Below, piece by piece: positions 8,188 to 17,365 of a stretch of 40,134 nucleotides of DNA. The position numbers and the translations under genes are program-made. The notes below the pieces were generated by a model that was not told the origin of the DNA, did no database searches, and saw nothing but the letters and a program-made list of their open reading frames with translations. Origin of the DNA: a filamentous cyanobacterium CCP2 (GTDB taxonomy: Bacteria > Cyanobacteriota > Cyanobacteriia > Elainellales > Elainellaceae); NCBI GenBank assembly GCA_003003615.1, contig PVWD01000023.1:1-40134 (forward strand), given 5' to 3'. How positions within the stretch are numbered: position 1 is the stretch's first letter; each line of letters opens with the position of its first letter.

Positions 8188-10485
8188 TCAACTTTCATCT
8201 GCAACAACCAGGTCTAGGCTTGATGTGCCGGCTGGAATATTGATTGTAATGGAATCATCAGTTGCTTGAACGATCGGCGCAGGAGAACCATTTATATAGG
8301 CTCCTCTAATCGTCGGGTAATACAGGGTCAGCCTTTGGGCGGTTGGAGAGACAACTTGACCGGACCCCTCGCGGAGGTAGAGGGCAAGATCTTGCTCAGC
8401 TTGAAATCCTTTTCTGCCCAAATCTGCATCATATTCAAACGATCTACCCACAGCATAAACAGCCCGCAAATCAGTTCCTACCAGCCGAAATAATGACCGA
8501 GATGCTTGAAAGGCTGCGTTGTCGATTGGCTCTACTGCATTGGGGTCTGATTCAACAATGTAGTCAATCACTCCATCACCATGATCGACCTTCGCACCGG
8601 AATAATACTCTCCCCTAATTTGCTCCAATTCAGGTTTCTGATGATCGTGATCGGAAGGCACAAGTACCGTGACGATTTGCTTCTTCCCAGAGCTACGGTT
8701 GTATGATGCGTAAAGATATTGGTTCTCAATATCTGGGCCAGCAATCACCCCGTTATGTAGTGTGACATCATCAGGCGGTGTTCCTAAAAATACGGTCAAA
8801 TCTACATCAGTGATCTCGGTGTCTTCATAGTTCACAATATCGGCTTGATATTCTGCTGGAGAAGCTTGATTGAGTGTTCTAGCGTAGGGATGAAAGGCAA
8901 GATGAACCTGATTTCCGCCTGTAAATTCATCGATTAAAAACCAGTAGCCGTGCTTGCCGTCAGATGGGTGAACAAAGTGAAAATTGCGAAAATGTTGACC
9001 GTTCGGCAGAGCTTCCCCAGAATCACCTCTAGCATAGTCAAAGGTTGGTGTAAGTAACCATTCTTGAATTCCGGCACCATGCTTGTATTGATGATCATTT
9101 TCTTCAGGCGGATTGCCTTCTTGTGTGCGATCGAATTGGTAATCAATTAAACCTGTATTTCCTGATACTGCTCGATCGTGAATGTAATCCCAGGAAAAAT
9201 TGCCAACTCCTCTGCGCCAGCCTTTATAGCCAGAGTTGGAGAGCAAATGCGCTCCGTAGCCACTAAGGAAAATGGCATTGGTTTCCTTATGGGAGTGTCC
9301 GCTGGAGTGGGTAGGGTTCCACATTGCTCCGGCAAGTGCCTTGCGGGACTGCTGGTTTTCCAGAAACCACGCCCCTCCATCTGGAAAGACCCGGCTTGGC
9401 GGCACTACTTTCACCGATAGATCAGGTACTTCATCTGCCATCAAAATGTAAGTTAATAACCTACCATTTGGATGCATTGCAGCATTTCCAGAGGGCATTC
9501 TATGCCCATCCTGCATTTGCCAGGTCGCATACCGGCGCGTAAACTCACCGAACCGATAGGCTCGATAAGGTTGCGTACTGCAATTGGCAGGAGTGTGTCG
9601 GCTGCCTCCTAAAAGATAGAAGTTTGGCAGACTATCGCCAAAAGCCATTGTCCTGAAGTCGGGGGTATGGGAGTATCCGTAGAGCCATTCGTGCAGCTTG
9701 ATAAATTGCTCGTTGGTATAGTAGTTATGATGTCCCTGGTATTCCCAGACATCCATGCCCAAGGCTTTATGTTCGCGACTGCAACTCCCAATGCGTTCAG
9801 CAGCATATCCGGTGCCTGGCGTGTAAACTCCATCAATAGTAATGTCTACAACCCAGGATTCATCATATTGTTGAAGTTCTTGTTCAAATTTTGAGGTATC
9901 TCTTTCATAAAATGCCCACAATGCTGATACAGAGTGATTGGCTGGGCCCCAGTTATCTCTGAAGCCGTTGACCAGTTGGGCAATATCTGTCTCCAGGGTA
10001 GAGCGTTCATGAGCAGGCAATTCGCGATAAATAATATCGAGGGCTAAGATTGCGTTGAAAATTCCACCCTGAAATGGAACGGTTGTATCCCAGTTGTCTC
10101 GCTCTTTCCGCTCGCTCAGCATATCTGGTAAGGCAACGTTCAGCGTTTCTTGAATTTTATCGACGTAGCGTTCTTTGTTTGCTGAATCGAGAATATACGC
10201 AAGGGCAGTATATCCCATCATATCTCGCAGCTTATAACCTGCCCCCCGGCCATTGTCTTCTTCCGGATCATAGGTTAGCTCTTGCGCCTGTTGAATTGCC
10301 TCCAATCGCATTTCACTCCAGGGAAGCCGATTCGCTCGATCGCGCAATTCCGGGTAGTCAGATTCTCGAACGATCAAGAAGGGATGCCTTGCCGTATCTG
10401 CATGCGCTGCGATAAACACAGCAAATATCCATGTGGCAATAAAGCATACACAAAGCACAATTTTTCTTGCAGTGGATTGCCTCAT
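8188..10485 (-). CDS. Secreted heparinase II/III-like polysaccharide lyase
   Basis: Probable extracytoplasmic eliminase that cleaves a uronate-containing polysaccharide. Residues 1-29 form a signal peptide (basic start, long hydrophobic core, cut near AAHA/D). Residues of about 40-380 are helix-rich and look like the alpha/alpha-toroid domain, with NHSVSALWAFYERD and EYQGHHNYYT as candidate substrate-binding segments. From about 400 the beta-rich heparinase II/III-type part begins with SGHSHKETNAIFLSGYGAHL, equivalent to the family's HxHxD/E signature. Beta-strand-rich sequence continues to the C-terminus. The length of 765 residues fits two-domain lyases of this group. It sits among biosynthesis genes, which suggests trimming, release or turnover of the locus's own polymer, as lyases in alginate-type clusters do. 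The true substrate is unknown. Confidence 0.78.
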   Translation of the reverse strand: MRQSTARKIVLCVCFIATWIFAVFIAAHADTARHPFLIVRESDYPELRDRANRLPWSEMRLEAIQQAQELTYDPEEDNGRGAGYKLRDMMGYTALAYILDSANKERYVDKIQETLNVALPDMLSERKERDNWDTTVPFQGGIFNAILALDIIYRELPAHERSTLETDIAQLVNGFRDNWGPANHSVSALWAFYERDTSKFEQELQQYDESWVVDITIDGVYTPGTGYAAERIGSCSREHKALGMDVWEYQGHHNYYTNEQFIKLHEWLYGYSHTPDFRTMAFGDSLPNFYLLGGSRHTPANCSTQPYRAYRFGEFTRRYATWQMQDGHRMPSGNAAMHPNGRLLTYILMADEVPDLSVKVVPPSRVFPDGGAWFLENQQSRKALAGAMWNPTHSSGHSHKETNAIFLSGYGAHLLSNSGYKGWRRGVGNFSWDYIHDRAVSGNTGLIDYQFDRTQEGNPPEENDHQYKHGAGIQEWLLTPTFDYARGDSGEALPNGQHFRNFHFVHPSDGKHGYWFLIDEFTGGNQVHLAFHPYARTLNQASPAEYQADIVNYEDTEITDVDLTVFLGTPPDDVTLHNGVIAGPDIENQYLYASYNRSSGKKQIVTVLVPSDHDHQKPELEQIRGEYYSGAKVDHGDGVIDYIVESDPNAVEPIDNAAFQASRSLFRLVGTDLRAVYAVGRSFEYDADLGRKGFQAEQDLALYLREGSGQVVSPTAQRLTLYYPTIRGAYINGSPAPIVQATDDSITINIPAGTSSLDLVVADES

Positions 10486-10523
10486 TTCTATGGATGTGAT
10501 GAGTAGAGGTGAGTAGACACCAA

Positions 10524-11630
10524 TTACCGAATTGGTTCTTCCTCTAGGGCTGAGCGATAGATTTTAAGCAGAGAATTACAGTAATTGTGAATATTAAGTG
10601 GTTCGACTCGCTTTCTAGCGTTTTCTCCAATCGTAAATCGCAGTTCCTCATTTTCGATCAAAGCAGTGAGTGCTGAGGCAATCTGTTGCACATTCCCTGG
10701 TTCCACCAGAATTCCGTCTTTGCCCGTAGTCACAAGTTCTGGAATGCCGCCAACGGGTGTTGTAATCGAAGGTAATCCCCAACCCATAGCCTCTAATAAA
10801 GCCAATGGCAACCCTTCATTGCGAGTTGGCAAAACAAAAACATCGGATTTAGCCAAGTAGGTATCCCGTTGCTCTGGATTTAACCAGTCAAGAATGGTGA
10901 CAAACTCCGACAGATTTAAACGTTGAACTTGCGCCCGTGCTTTTTCCACCTCTCCATCTCCTGCAATGGTAAGGTGCGCCTCAGCCTTTCGCTGATCTGA
11001 AAGCGTTGCAAATGCCTCAATTAAATCAAAGGCTCCTTTACGTTGCCCGATTCTTCCCAAAAATAAAACGTGAATTGGTTTTGCTACCGAACGACTTGGA
11101 ACATGCTCTGGCAACTGAACCGGATTCGGCAAAACCACCACCTGGAAATCATCCAGGTTCAACCGAGTCATATAGTATTTCTTCCAGCTTTCCGACAGCG
11201 CAATGAAATGAGCGCACTTTTGGTAAACCCAGCGGATAACCTGTTGTTTTGGTTGGGGAAGATTGTCAAAGAATACATGAAACTCACTACTTTGGGCGTG
11301 CAAAACAACTGGCTTACCATAGGCTCTAACAATCAGCGTTAGAATTGCTTTCCTCCAAGCACTTCCCCTTTGTGAAAGCAGAATATGCACAACATCTACT
11401 GGTTTAGTTGATAGTATCCAGATTGTTTTGAGTACGGCAAAGAGAAATAATTTAATCCTAAATAGCACTGAACCATAGTCGTGGGTCGCAATATGAGTGA
11501 TTTTTAGTTCAGAAGGCGCATGAGCCACAACCAGATTTTCAACAGTGGCCATTCCGCCCATCTGTTCTAATGCTGGTCCCAACATCATGATTTTGAGCGG
11601 CGGTGTGTCGGTTTGAGTTTGGCTTTCCAT
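10524..11630 (-). CDS. GT4-family glycosyltransferase
   Basis: Cytoplasmic GT-B glycosyltransferase. It has the N-terminal Rossmann start KIMMLGPALEQMGGMATVE, a middle boundary VLFLGRIGQRKGAFDLIEAF at the start of the donor-binding domain, and the EX7E motif EGLPLALLEAMGWG followed by LPSITTPVGGIPELV. The frame extends upstream to a TTG at 11672, but the ATG at 11630 has a GAGG nine bases ahead and leaves no extra leader, so 11630 is chosen (368 residues). It lies about 68 bases downstream of the polymerase gene and reads in the same direction, so both are probably in one operon. A perfect 7-bp hairpin (10519-10536, loop ACCG) straddles its stop but has no U-tract. Confidence 0.9.
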   Translation of the reverse strand: MESQTQTDTPPLKIMMLGPALEQMGGMATVENLVVAHAPSELKITHIATHDYGSVLFRIKLFLFAVLKTIWILSTKPVDVVHILLSQRGSAWRKAILTLIVRAYGKPVVLHAQSSEFHVFFDNLPQPKQQVIRWVYQKCAHFIALSESWKKYYMTRLNLDDFQVVVLPNPVQLPEHVPSRSVAKPIHVLFLGRIGQRKGAFDLIEAFATLSDQRKAEAHLTIAGDGEVEKARAQVQRLNLSEFVTILDWLNPEQRDTYLAKSDVFVLPTRNEGLPLALLEAMGWGLPSITTPVGGIPELVTTGKDGILVEPGNVQQIASALTALIENEELRFTIGENARKRVEPLNIHNYCNSLLKIYRSALEEEPIR

Positions 11631-11697
11631 GATATTTTGCCTCTGCAATTTCAAATAGGAACTTCCAATCAAAAGTCTGTTTCGCAGATCGCAGGCT

Positions 11698-12960
11698 CTA
11701 ATGGGCAGGTGATAGGGTGTGAATCATCTCTGTTGGTTGATGTCTGCGAATGCGGCGTAGCTCAACAACAGCAGACGTAGAGAAGGATACATATAGTATC
11801 CAGAAAAAGTGGTCTTTCAGGATCGTAATGCCAACGCTATATTGGGATGAAATCATAATGATCAGAAACAAAAACATCCAGAAAAATTCCGAAGATTGTG
11901 TCAAGTTAACAAGGCGGAACAGTCTGACTAAAGTTGTTATTGAAGCAATTGTAAATAAAATCAAACCAGGAAAGCCAAAGTGGAGTAACAGATCGATAAA
12001 GCCGCTGTGAGCATGGCTCGGAAACCAAGCAACGAAGCGATTTCCTAAAGCAACCTGCTCAGGATCGTTCCAGAATGCTTCATAGCCAAATCCTAACAAG
12101 GGACGTTTTGCAATCTGTTCCAAGAGATACTCCCAAACTTGAGCACGCCCATTGAGCGTCAAGCTTTTTCCAAGTACATCTACAATAATGTACTCAAGAT
12201 TGCTAGAAACCCATACTGTCAAGCTAGTTCCTGCCAGTAGAGCAAGCGTTTGCAGCAAAACTTTTGTTCGGTAAGCTTGCAAGAATGAGCGGTAGAGCGG
12301 TAATAGCATCAGCACGCCGAAGCAGATGGACAGGGAGGACTTAGCTTGGGTGAGAATCAGTGTGGTCAGAGCGAGACCAAACATCAAGAAGCAAAACCTC
12401 TTCCTTTTTTGTCCGTAGAGCGTGAAGGTGATGAAGTATGTTGTTGCCAAAGCCATCATCAACCCAAGGTAATTTTTATGCGGAAAAATGCCTCGCCACT
12501 CTCCTCCCAACATTTTCCCATAGGATGAAACTCCCAAAGCAGTGAGTAAACTGAAAACAGTAAATAAACCAAGTGACCACCCAACCAAACGTATAAGTTC
12601 CTTCGGGCGATAACGACTTGCCAAGTAAAGCCCAAATATCGTTGAGCGAATTACAACTCTTAAGAAACGGCTCTGAGTTATTTCAGGTCTAATCGACCAA
12701 GTAATTGAGAATAAAGGAAGTAGTAAGAGTATTAACAAGGCCTTATTTGTAGTCAAAAAATAAAGAATCTTCTTCCAATGCCGGAGGAAGGAGATTACAA
12801 TAAATAGGTAGTAAAGAGCGACTAAAGCTCTATCAATCACTCCAAGAATTGCAGGAGCACCAGTCCTGGCTGAAAGATTTGGATCAGCAACATACATTAA
12901 GAAAACGACAGATATTATCGGTTCCAGCCTTTCCCAAATCTTTGAGATAGAGCGATTCAC
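11698..12960 (-). CDS. Wzy-type O-antigen polymerase/ligase family membrane protein
   Basis: Integral membrane protein with about ten to twelve hydrophobic segments, predicted to polymerise lipid-linked repeat units at the outer face of the inner membrane. Family hallmarks are present: GGEWRGIFPHKNYLG in the middle, the large periplasmic loop with NGRAQVWEYLLEQIAKRPLLGFGY, and SHAHSGFIDLLLHFGFPGL before the last helices (Wzy_C/ligase superfamily, EpsE/ExoQ type). It starts with GTG at 12960; a GGGAG seven bases upstream supports this. It is the only polymerase in the window and therefore the natural partner of the Wza/Wzc pair at the left edge. Confidence 0.88.
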   Translation of the reverse strand: MNRSISKIWERLEPIISVVFLMYVADPNLSARTGAPAILGVIDRALVALYYLFIVISFLRHWKKILYFLTTNKALLILLLLPLFSITWSIRPEITQSRFLRVVIRSTIFGLYLASRYRPKELIRLVGWSLGLFTVFSLLTALGVSSYGKMLGGEWRGIFPHKNYLGLMMALATTYFITFTLYGQKRKRFCFLMFGLALTTLILTQAKSSLSICFGVLMLLPLYRSFLQAYRTKVLLQTLALLAGTSLTVWVSSNLEYIIVDVLGKSLTLNGRAQVWEYLLEQIAKRPLLGFGYEAFWNDPEQVALGNRFVAWFPSHAHSGFIDLLLHFGFPGLILFTIASITTLVRLFRLVNLTQSSEFFWMFLFLIIMISSQYSVGITILKDHFFWILYVSFSTSAVVELRRIRRHQPTEMIHTLSPAH

Positions 12961-13041
12961 GGTAATACTCCCATTTTTTCAGCATTCAAAAAGGATTTGT
13001 AAAAATTGTGAAAGATAAACTTTGTTAGTAAAAGTTTTAAA

Positions 13042-13078
13042 GGGCAAATCTGACAAATTCAGCATCCTCACTTTGCCC
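13042..13078 (-). terminator. Candidate terminator at the end of the 13068 GT4 gene
   Basis: GGGCAAA and TTTGCCC arms (13072-13078 and 13042-13048) with a 23-nt loop, followed on the minus strand by TTTAAAACTTTT. One arm lies inside the last codons. The U-rich tail is interrupted, so termination may be partial, and the polymerase gene starts only about 80 bases further. Confidence 0.4.
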
Positions 13079-14342
13079 CACTGTATGATTTGGCTGATAA
13101 AAGGTCATTGAATAAGGATAAGTAGCGACGGGCGGGAGTTTCCATTGTGAAAGATTGTTCAATTCTCTGCCGTGCCGAAGTTGACAACCGTTGATGTCGT
13201 TCCTGATTTTCCATCACCCAAAGTATTCCTTTCGTCAAGTCATCAATTTGGTAGGGGGTAGCAAGATAACCATTTTGTTGATGAACGATTAGATCGGGCA
13301 TTCCGCCGATGGCAAACGCAACGCAAGGCAATCCACAGGCAAGTGCTTCTAAAACAGTGTTCGCCAGATTTTCCTGAATGGAAGGAGCAACGAAAACATC
13401 AGCCGCTGAATAGAGTAATGCCAAGGAAAGATCGTCATTTAATTGACCTAGATAGCGGCATCGAAATCCAAGTTCGGGCGGTTTTTCGGGTTGAGAGGCA
13501 CCGAAAACAATGAGTTCAACCGCATCATCAGGTAGCAATTGCCGCAAATTCTGCAAAGCAGGCTGCAACAAATGAAACCCTTTCCGAGGATCACTAGTTG
13601 AATTTACAGCACCAAAGAGAATAAGTTGTTTGTCCTGCGGTAAATTCAGCAAGTTTCGGGACAGTTGGCGATCGAACGGTCGATATTGCCGCGTATCGAT
13701 GCCATTTGGAATGACCTCAATGCGAACATCGCGAAAGAGAGAACTAGCGGCTGCACAGTCTGCCAACCAAGAACTAAGGGCAACGATAGTTAGGTTCAAA
13801 TTTTTCCAGGCTTTTGCTTTACGTTTCCAGACCCATCGGGACAAGTCCCAATCCTGACGGCTCCCTAGTTGAGGACAAGAACCACAGGAGTTAGTGTAGT
13901 GCTCGCAGTCGAAATTGTAGTGACATCCTCCTGTAAAAGCCCACATATCTCGGAGTGTCCAGACAATCGGCTGTTGAAACTGAGAAAGGGTTTCAATTTG
14001 TAAGTACCCTTGGCAAATCCAATGAAGATGGACAATATCTGGATTAATTTGGGTAATGGCTGGCGTGAGTTTATTGGGCAACCACTGTAAGGAATAAGAA
14101 CTCTTTTCGCGTTGACGATAGAGCTTAAGCGGCAGGCGATCGAGTACAACGCGCATTCCTGCAACCACTTGCCCGGCTCCTGAGCTACTTTTTGAACCTA
14201 TTACTGTTGTGTCATCACTATGTTTTGTTTGCACTAACATGCGAGAATCAATCCCGATTGCTCGGAAGCTACGATGGAGTCGATAAGCAGCACGAGTAGA
14301 ACCTGAACCAGCATCTTCAGTACTCAAGAGCAATGCCTTCAT
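13068..14342 (-). CDS. GT4-family glycosyltransferase, WcaC-like subgroup
   Basis: Cytoplasmic GT-B enzyme for repeat-unit assembly. It begins KALLLSTEDAGSGSTRAAYR, then has the subgroup's marker WTLRDMWAFTGGCHYNFDCE with the spaced cysteines Y-x-C-x2-C-P (SCGSCPQLGS), which may bind a metal or form a structural knot. The donor domain opens with LILFGAVNSTSDPRKGFHLL and carries EX7E in ENLANTVLEALACG followed by LPCVAFAIGGMPDLI. The ATG at 14342 is preceded by AAGGA at a normal distance. Length of 424 residues is typical. Substrate cannot be assigned. Confidence 0.9.
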   Translation of the reverse strand: MKALLLSTEDAGSGSTRAAYRLHRSFRAIGIDSRMLVQTKHSDDTTVIGSKSSSGAGQVVAGMRVVLDRLPLKLYRQREKSSYSLQWLPNKLTPAITQINPDIVHLHWICQGYLQIETLSQFQQPIVWTLRDMWAFTGGCHYNFDCEHYTNSCGSCPQLGSRQDWDLSRWVWKRKAKAWKNLNLTIVALSSWLADCAAASSLFRDVRIEVIPNGIDTRQYRPFDRQLSRNLLNLPQDKQLILFGAVNSTSDPRKGFHLLQPALQNLRQLLPDDAVELIVFGASQPEKPPELGFRCRYLGQLNDDLSLALLYSAADVFVAPSIQENLANTVLEALACGLPCVAFAIGGMPDLIVHQQNGYLATPYQIDDLTKGILWVMENQERHQRLSTSARQRIEQSFTMETPARRYLSLFNDLLSAKSYSGAK

Positions 14343-14440
14343 AGTTGTCCTTGTGATTAGAGGAAGACTTAAACATTCTTGTCATCAAACAGCAAAGAAA
14401 TTTACAGCCAAGTTGTAATCTAAGCCTAAAAGCTGACCGA

Positions 14441-15313
14441 TTAATATTGATAGCCGACTGCGCCTGCAATGGTTCGCGTTATTTCTTCGATGTATTTCCT
14501 GTCTACTTCTAGCAGTGCCTCTCCTCTCGTTACTTTCCCTTGTCTAACAAAAGCAGTCTTCTGAGTTTTTACAAGATAAGCTGACTTGTGAATGATTTCC
14601 GACTGTCTCATATTTTCCTTAGAACTAAGTTTGACCGCCTCTTGTAATTCGCAATCGGTCAAACTCAGCCCAATAAGATCCATTACCCTACGGAGTTGCT
14701 CATACGGGTTATCAATGAGGTGTTCGTACAATAAAATCTGAATGTTTTGACTCGAATTTTTTGTAAAAAACCATGACTCCGTATGCTTTGCCCATGCACT
14801 TGCTCCAAACTTTGAACTGCGAACAAATTGCGACAAATCCCACTCATCCGGTATCTTTTCGTAGTTTTTAAGAAAATGATAGTAGGAGATAAGCGCATCT
14901 CTTGGATCTCTAACTAACAAAATGACTCTATAGTAGTAAGGATTATAAACACTGTGACTCTTGATAATTCTCGGAACATCGAGCCGTCCAAATGTTCCAG
15001 TGGATTGAATACGTCTAGAAAGCTGAATGTCTGGAACAATGTCATGGATTGAGAAAAAATTGACTTGGCGTTCAAGATTAAATTTGATCTTGATAGCATT
15101 TGCAACTAGAAACCTTAACCATGTGTTTCCAGATTTGGGAAAAGACACAAGATAAATATCTTCAAGCTTGTAGTCTTCAGGCAAAAGATTCTGATGTTTT
15201 GCTCCTAGCAAATTCCATCCAGTCTTATTTTTGGCAAAATTGAATCTACTTGCTGAAATTGGTAATAAGGATTTAATTCGATAGATCATTTGAGCTAAAC
15301 TCGACTTAATCAC
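14441..15313 (-). CDS. Sulfotransferase domain protein (PF00685-like), third
   Basis: Predicted PAPS-dependent sulfotransferase closer to the classical cytosolic type. The PAPS loop is residues 58-65 (FPKSGNTW, then LRFLVANAI), and the 3'-phosphate strand is RVILLVRDPRDALISYYHF at 129-147, with a conserved IKSHSVYNP segment just before it. The late region LLYEHLIDNPYEQLRRVMDL and the C-terminal VRQGKVTRGE (the RxGxxGxW-like 3'-phosphate contact, here degenerate) complete the fold. It starts with GTG at 15313, overlapping the stop of the next sulfotransferase by eight bases, which points to translational coupling; an ATG at 15289 would shorten it by eight residues. It carries an ~50-residue N-terminal extension before the loop. 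Confidence 0.88.
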   Translation of the reverse strand: MIKSSLAQMIYRIKSLLPISASRFNFAKNKTGWNLLGAKHQNLLPEDYKLEDIYLVSFPKSGNTWLRFLVANAIKIKFNLERQVNFFSIHDIVPDIQLSRRIQSTGTFGRLDVPRIIKSHSVYNPYYYRVILLVRDPRDALISYYHFLKNYEKIPDEWDLSQFVRSSKFGASAWAKHTESWFFTKNSSQNIQILLYEHLIDNPYEQLRRVMDLIGLSLTDCELQEAVKLSSKENMRQSEIIHKSAYLVKTQKTAFVRQGKVTRGEALLEVDRKYIEEITRTIAGAVGYQY

Positions 15314-16073
15314 TTCTAGAAATTATTTGAAGCTGACGATAGAGTTTCAGTGCTGCATCAACTTCGTTGGCATGATCTAATTTCATCTGCTCAACCTGTT
15401 CTGAGGGAGCAGAACGAAATGCTTTGTGCGAAAAGACCTTGCTAAAGTCAATTGACTTTAGCTCAAAACCAAACTTCTCTATTACTTTACACCGTAAGCG
15501 ATCGGGATCGTGGATAATTTCGTCTATATCAAAAACAACACATACATTTGCATTATGGCTACAAAATCTGAGAATTTGCTGATTATAGACGTTCCAAACT
15601 CTTATACCGTTAATTGCATTTCGAGAAATGTGCTTTTCGTGATCTCGTCGCAGAAGCGAGTCAACCACAGATAGAGGATGTCGCACTAGAAGCAAGTAAT
15701 GCAAATCCTCAATCATTTCACCCCAAAAATCTAAGAACAACGTACTTCTAGGATCTTTCCATCCCCACTGTGAAAAAAAAGCTCTTGACTTGACAATCCT
15801 ATTCGCCACTTCTCTATCTTTCTTGCCCACGCAAACAGGTATCCTGAACGATCGGGTAGGAAAATCACCAATAAATTTATTCTTCAAGATCCGCTTGTGA
15901 AAATTGGTGAACTCGCGATCCTCGTGGTGTCCACCGTAATAATTTCGAGACGAGTTTAACGCCGAAGAGGTCAAATCGCTTCCTATATGAAGTCCACATT
16001 CCCCTAAATACTGAGCAGCAAGTGAAGTGCCGCTACGATGCATCCCAGTGATCATTAAAACTTTAGATACCAT
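15306..16073 (-). CDS. Sulfotransferase family protein, fourth
   Basis: Predicted sulfotransferase with PAPS loop GMHRSGTS at residues 10-17, WGWKDPR at 103-109 and 3'-phosphate strand YLLLVRHPLSVVDSLLRRD from 127. The conserved GGHHEDREFTNFH segment (48-60) marks the subgroup that includes many stand-alone bacterial proteins next to glycosyltransferases. The start is set at ATG 16073 because AGGA lies about ten bases upstream; a GTG at 16082 is too close to that site. It is followed by the third sulfotransferase with an eight-base overlap and preceded by the GT61 gene after 22 bases, so the three form a tight operon unit: add a sugar, then sulfate it twice (inference). Confidence 0.85.
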   Translation of the reverse strand: MVSKVLMITGMHRSGTSLAAQYLGECGLHIGSDLTSSALNSSRNYYGGHHEDREFTNFHKRILKNKFIGDFPTRSFRIPVCVGKKDREVANRIVKSRAFFSQWGWKDPRSTLFLDFWGEMIEDLHYLLLVRHPLSVVDSLLRRDHEKHISRNAINGIRVWNVYNQQILRFCSHNANVCVVFDIDEIIHDPDRLRCKVIEKFGFELKSIDFSKVFSHKAFRSAPSEQVEQMKLDHANEVDAALKLYRQLQIISRSD

Positions 16074-16095
16074 CTTTACCACATCCTTAACAAAG

Positions 16096-17292
16096 TCATG
16101 AAAATATTTGCTTACAAAGCTGTTTCAGCTTGTGAATATCTATGTAAAGATCAAAATGATGGGGATCAGTATGGGTTTGAATAATCTCTTCCCCTTGCAA
16201 GTAGGAATAATCAGCTTTTCCATAATTAGAAAGCACATAGTAACAACTATTAACAAACCCGTAGGGAAATAGCTCAATTACTTTAGTTTTTGGCTGAATA
16301 AATAGTAAATTGGTCAGTGCTGCTCCATGTGGAGCAACAATTGCCTCCGAATTAGAAAATATCTTTACTTGCTCCTGCAATGTTTTACCATCCATCGACA
16401 CTACTTTAAATCCATACTCCTTAAGCAAGCTGATGACTTCTGTTTCATTCATTAATCTTCTGCGCTGCACATTACCTCTAGCAACATAAATACGTTCCTT
16501 GCCATAGTTTGACTTTAATTCCTCCTGAAATAGGTTTCTGCTAAATATATAGCTTTTCTCAATAATGGGGGCAGAACCGTAATGGCGCGATCGGTTGATA
16601 ATTGCTGCGATAATTCTATCGGCAGTGCAAGCTCTTTGAATCACCCTTTCCAAGGGTACTCCTGCCCGAATTAAACTCTCTCTATGAAAATCACAGAATG
16701 GGGACTGTCCAACATAAAAAAAATCAATTGCATCTAAGCCATGCCATTCATCATAAATTCTTAATAACGGTAGAGTGCGGCACATCCAATGGTAGTAATT
16801 AGACGGATCTGTATTGGATAGGTAAGCAACTCGCCCCTCTAGTGAAACCGCTTTTGAAAGAACTTTTTTTCTTATAGGTAGCTTATTGAATTGAATGCTA
16901 TGCTCATCAATAACATTCATTCCATCATCTAAAAGATGATTGTTCCGCAAAGAAAAATTTTTATTCCTGATATCTAATAGAACGATTTCTGCTTCTACTT
17001 TAATAGGAGAAATTGATTGCAGTTCTTGCTGATCGACGCAGCGTGCAGGTTTTGTATAGAAATGGTTTACCTCCAAAACGGAGTTCACTTTGATATTATC
17101 TCTCCCTTTCCTTACCATTTTTTCAGCATTAGCAGCAGTCAATGGAACATAACTATTGCAAACAAAAACTCCCAGAGCTTTGAAAAGAGATGAAATTGGA
17201 CTTTTTCTCAAGTACTGAACCGCTAAAGCACTGAGCTTGCGCTTCAAGGAGAATGGTAATAAGTGTTGTGAAGGCTTTGGATTACTAATCAT
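16096..17292 (-). CDS. GT61 (DUF563) capsular-polysaccharide glycosyltransferase
   Basis: Family GT61 enzymes transfer sugars such as xylose or GlcNAc in plants and animals; bacterial members occur in capsule and exopolysaccharide clusters. Seen here: the central DPSNYYHWMCRTLPLL block (His-Trp pair near residue 168), the nucleotide-binding-like GLDAIDFFYVGQSPF, an ERIYVARGNVQRRRLMNE strand-loop, and the diagnostic AIVAPHGAALTNLLF near the C-terminus. The frame reaches a TTG at 17310; the ATG at 17292 is preferred, though no clear ribosome binding site is visible for either. A truncated relative lies at 7505-7796 on the other strand. Base composition is A/T-richer than the genes on the right side of the locus. 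Confidence 0.87.
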   Translation of the reverse strand: MISNPKPSQHLLPFSLKRKLSALAVQYLRKSPISSLFKALGVFVCNSYVPLTAANAEKMVRKGRDNIKVNSVLEVNHFYTKPARCVDQQELQSISPIKVEAEIVLLDIRNKNFSLRNNHLLDDGMNVIDEHSIQFNKLPIRKKVLSKAVSLEGRVAYLSNTDPSNYYHWMCRTLPLLRIYDEWHGLDAIDFFYVGQSPFCDFHRESLIRAGVPLERVIQRACTADRIIAAIINRSRHYGSAPIIEKSYIFSRNLFQEELKSNYGKERIYVARGNVQRRRLMNETEVISLLKEYGFKVVSMDGKTLQEQVKIFSNSEAIVAPHGAALTNLLFIQPKTKVIELFPYGFVNSCYYVLSNYGKADYSYLQGEEIIQTHTDPHHFDLYIDIHKLKQLCKQIFS

Positions 17293-17365
17293 AAGAGTAT
17301 GCACTATCAATCAAAGTTGAATCATCTTTTTTAGTTTCACGTATCTTTGTTAAATCATTGGATTA

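Noticed and set aside
8266-10506. Several 70-110-codon ORFs opposite the lyase gene
   Set aside because: They are antisense shadows of a clearly coding frame with signal peptide and lyase motifs; none resembles a protein.
10519-10536. Perfect 7-bp hairpin at the end of the 10524 glycosyltransferase gene as a terminator
   Set aside because: No U-tract follows on the minus strand, and part of it is coding.
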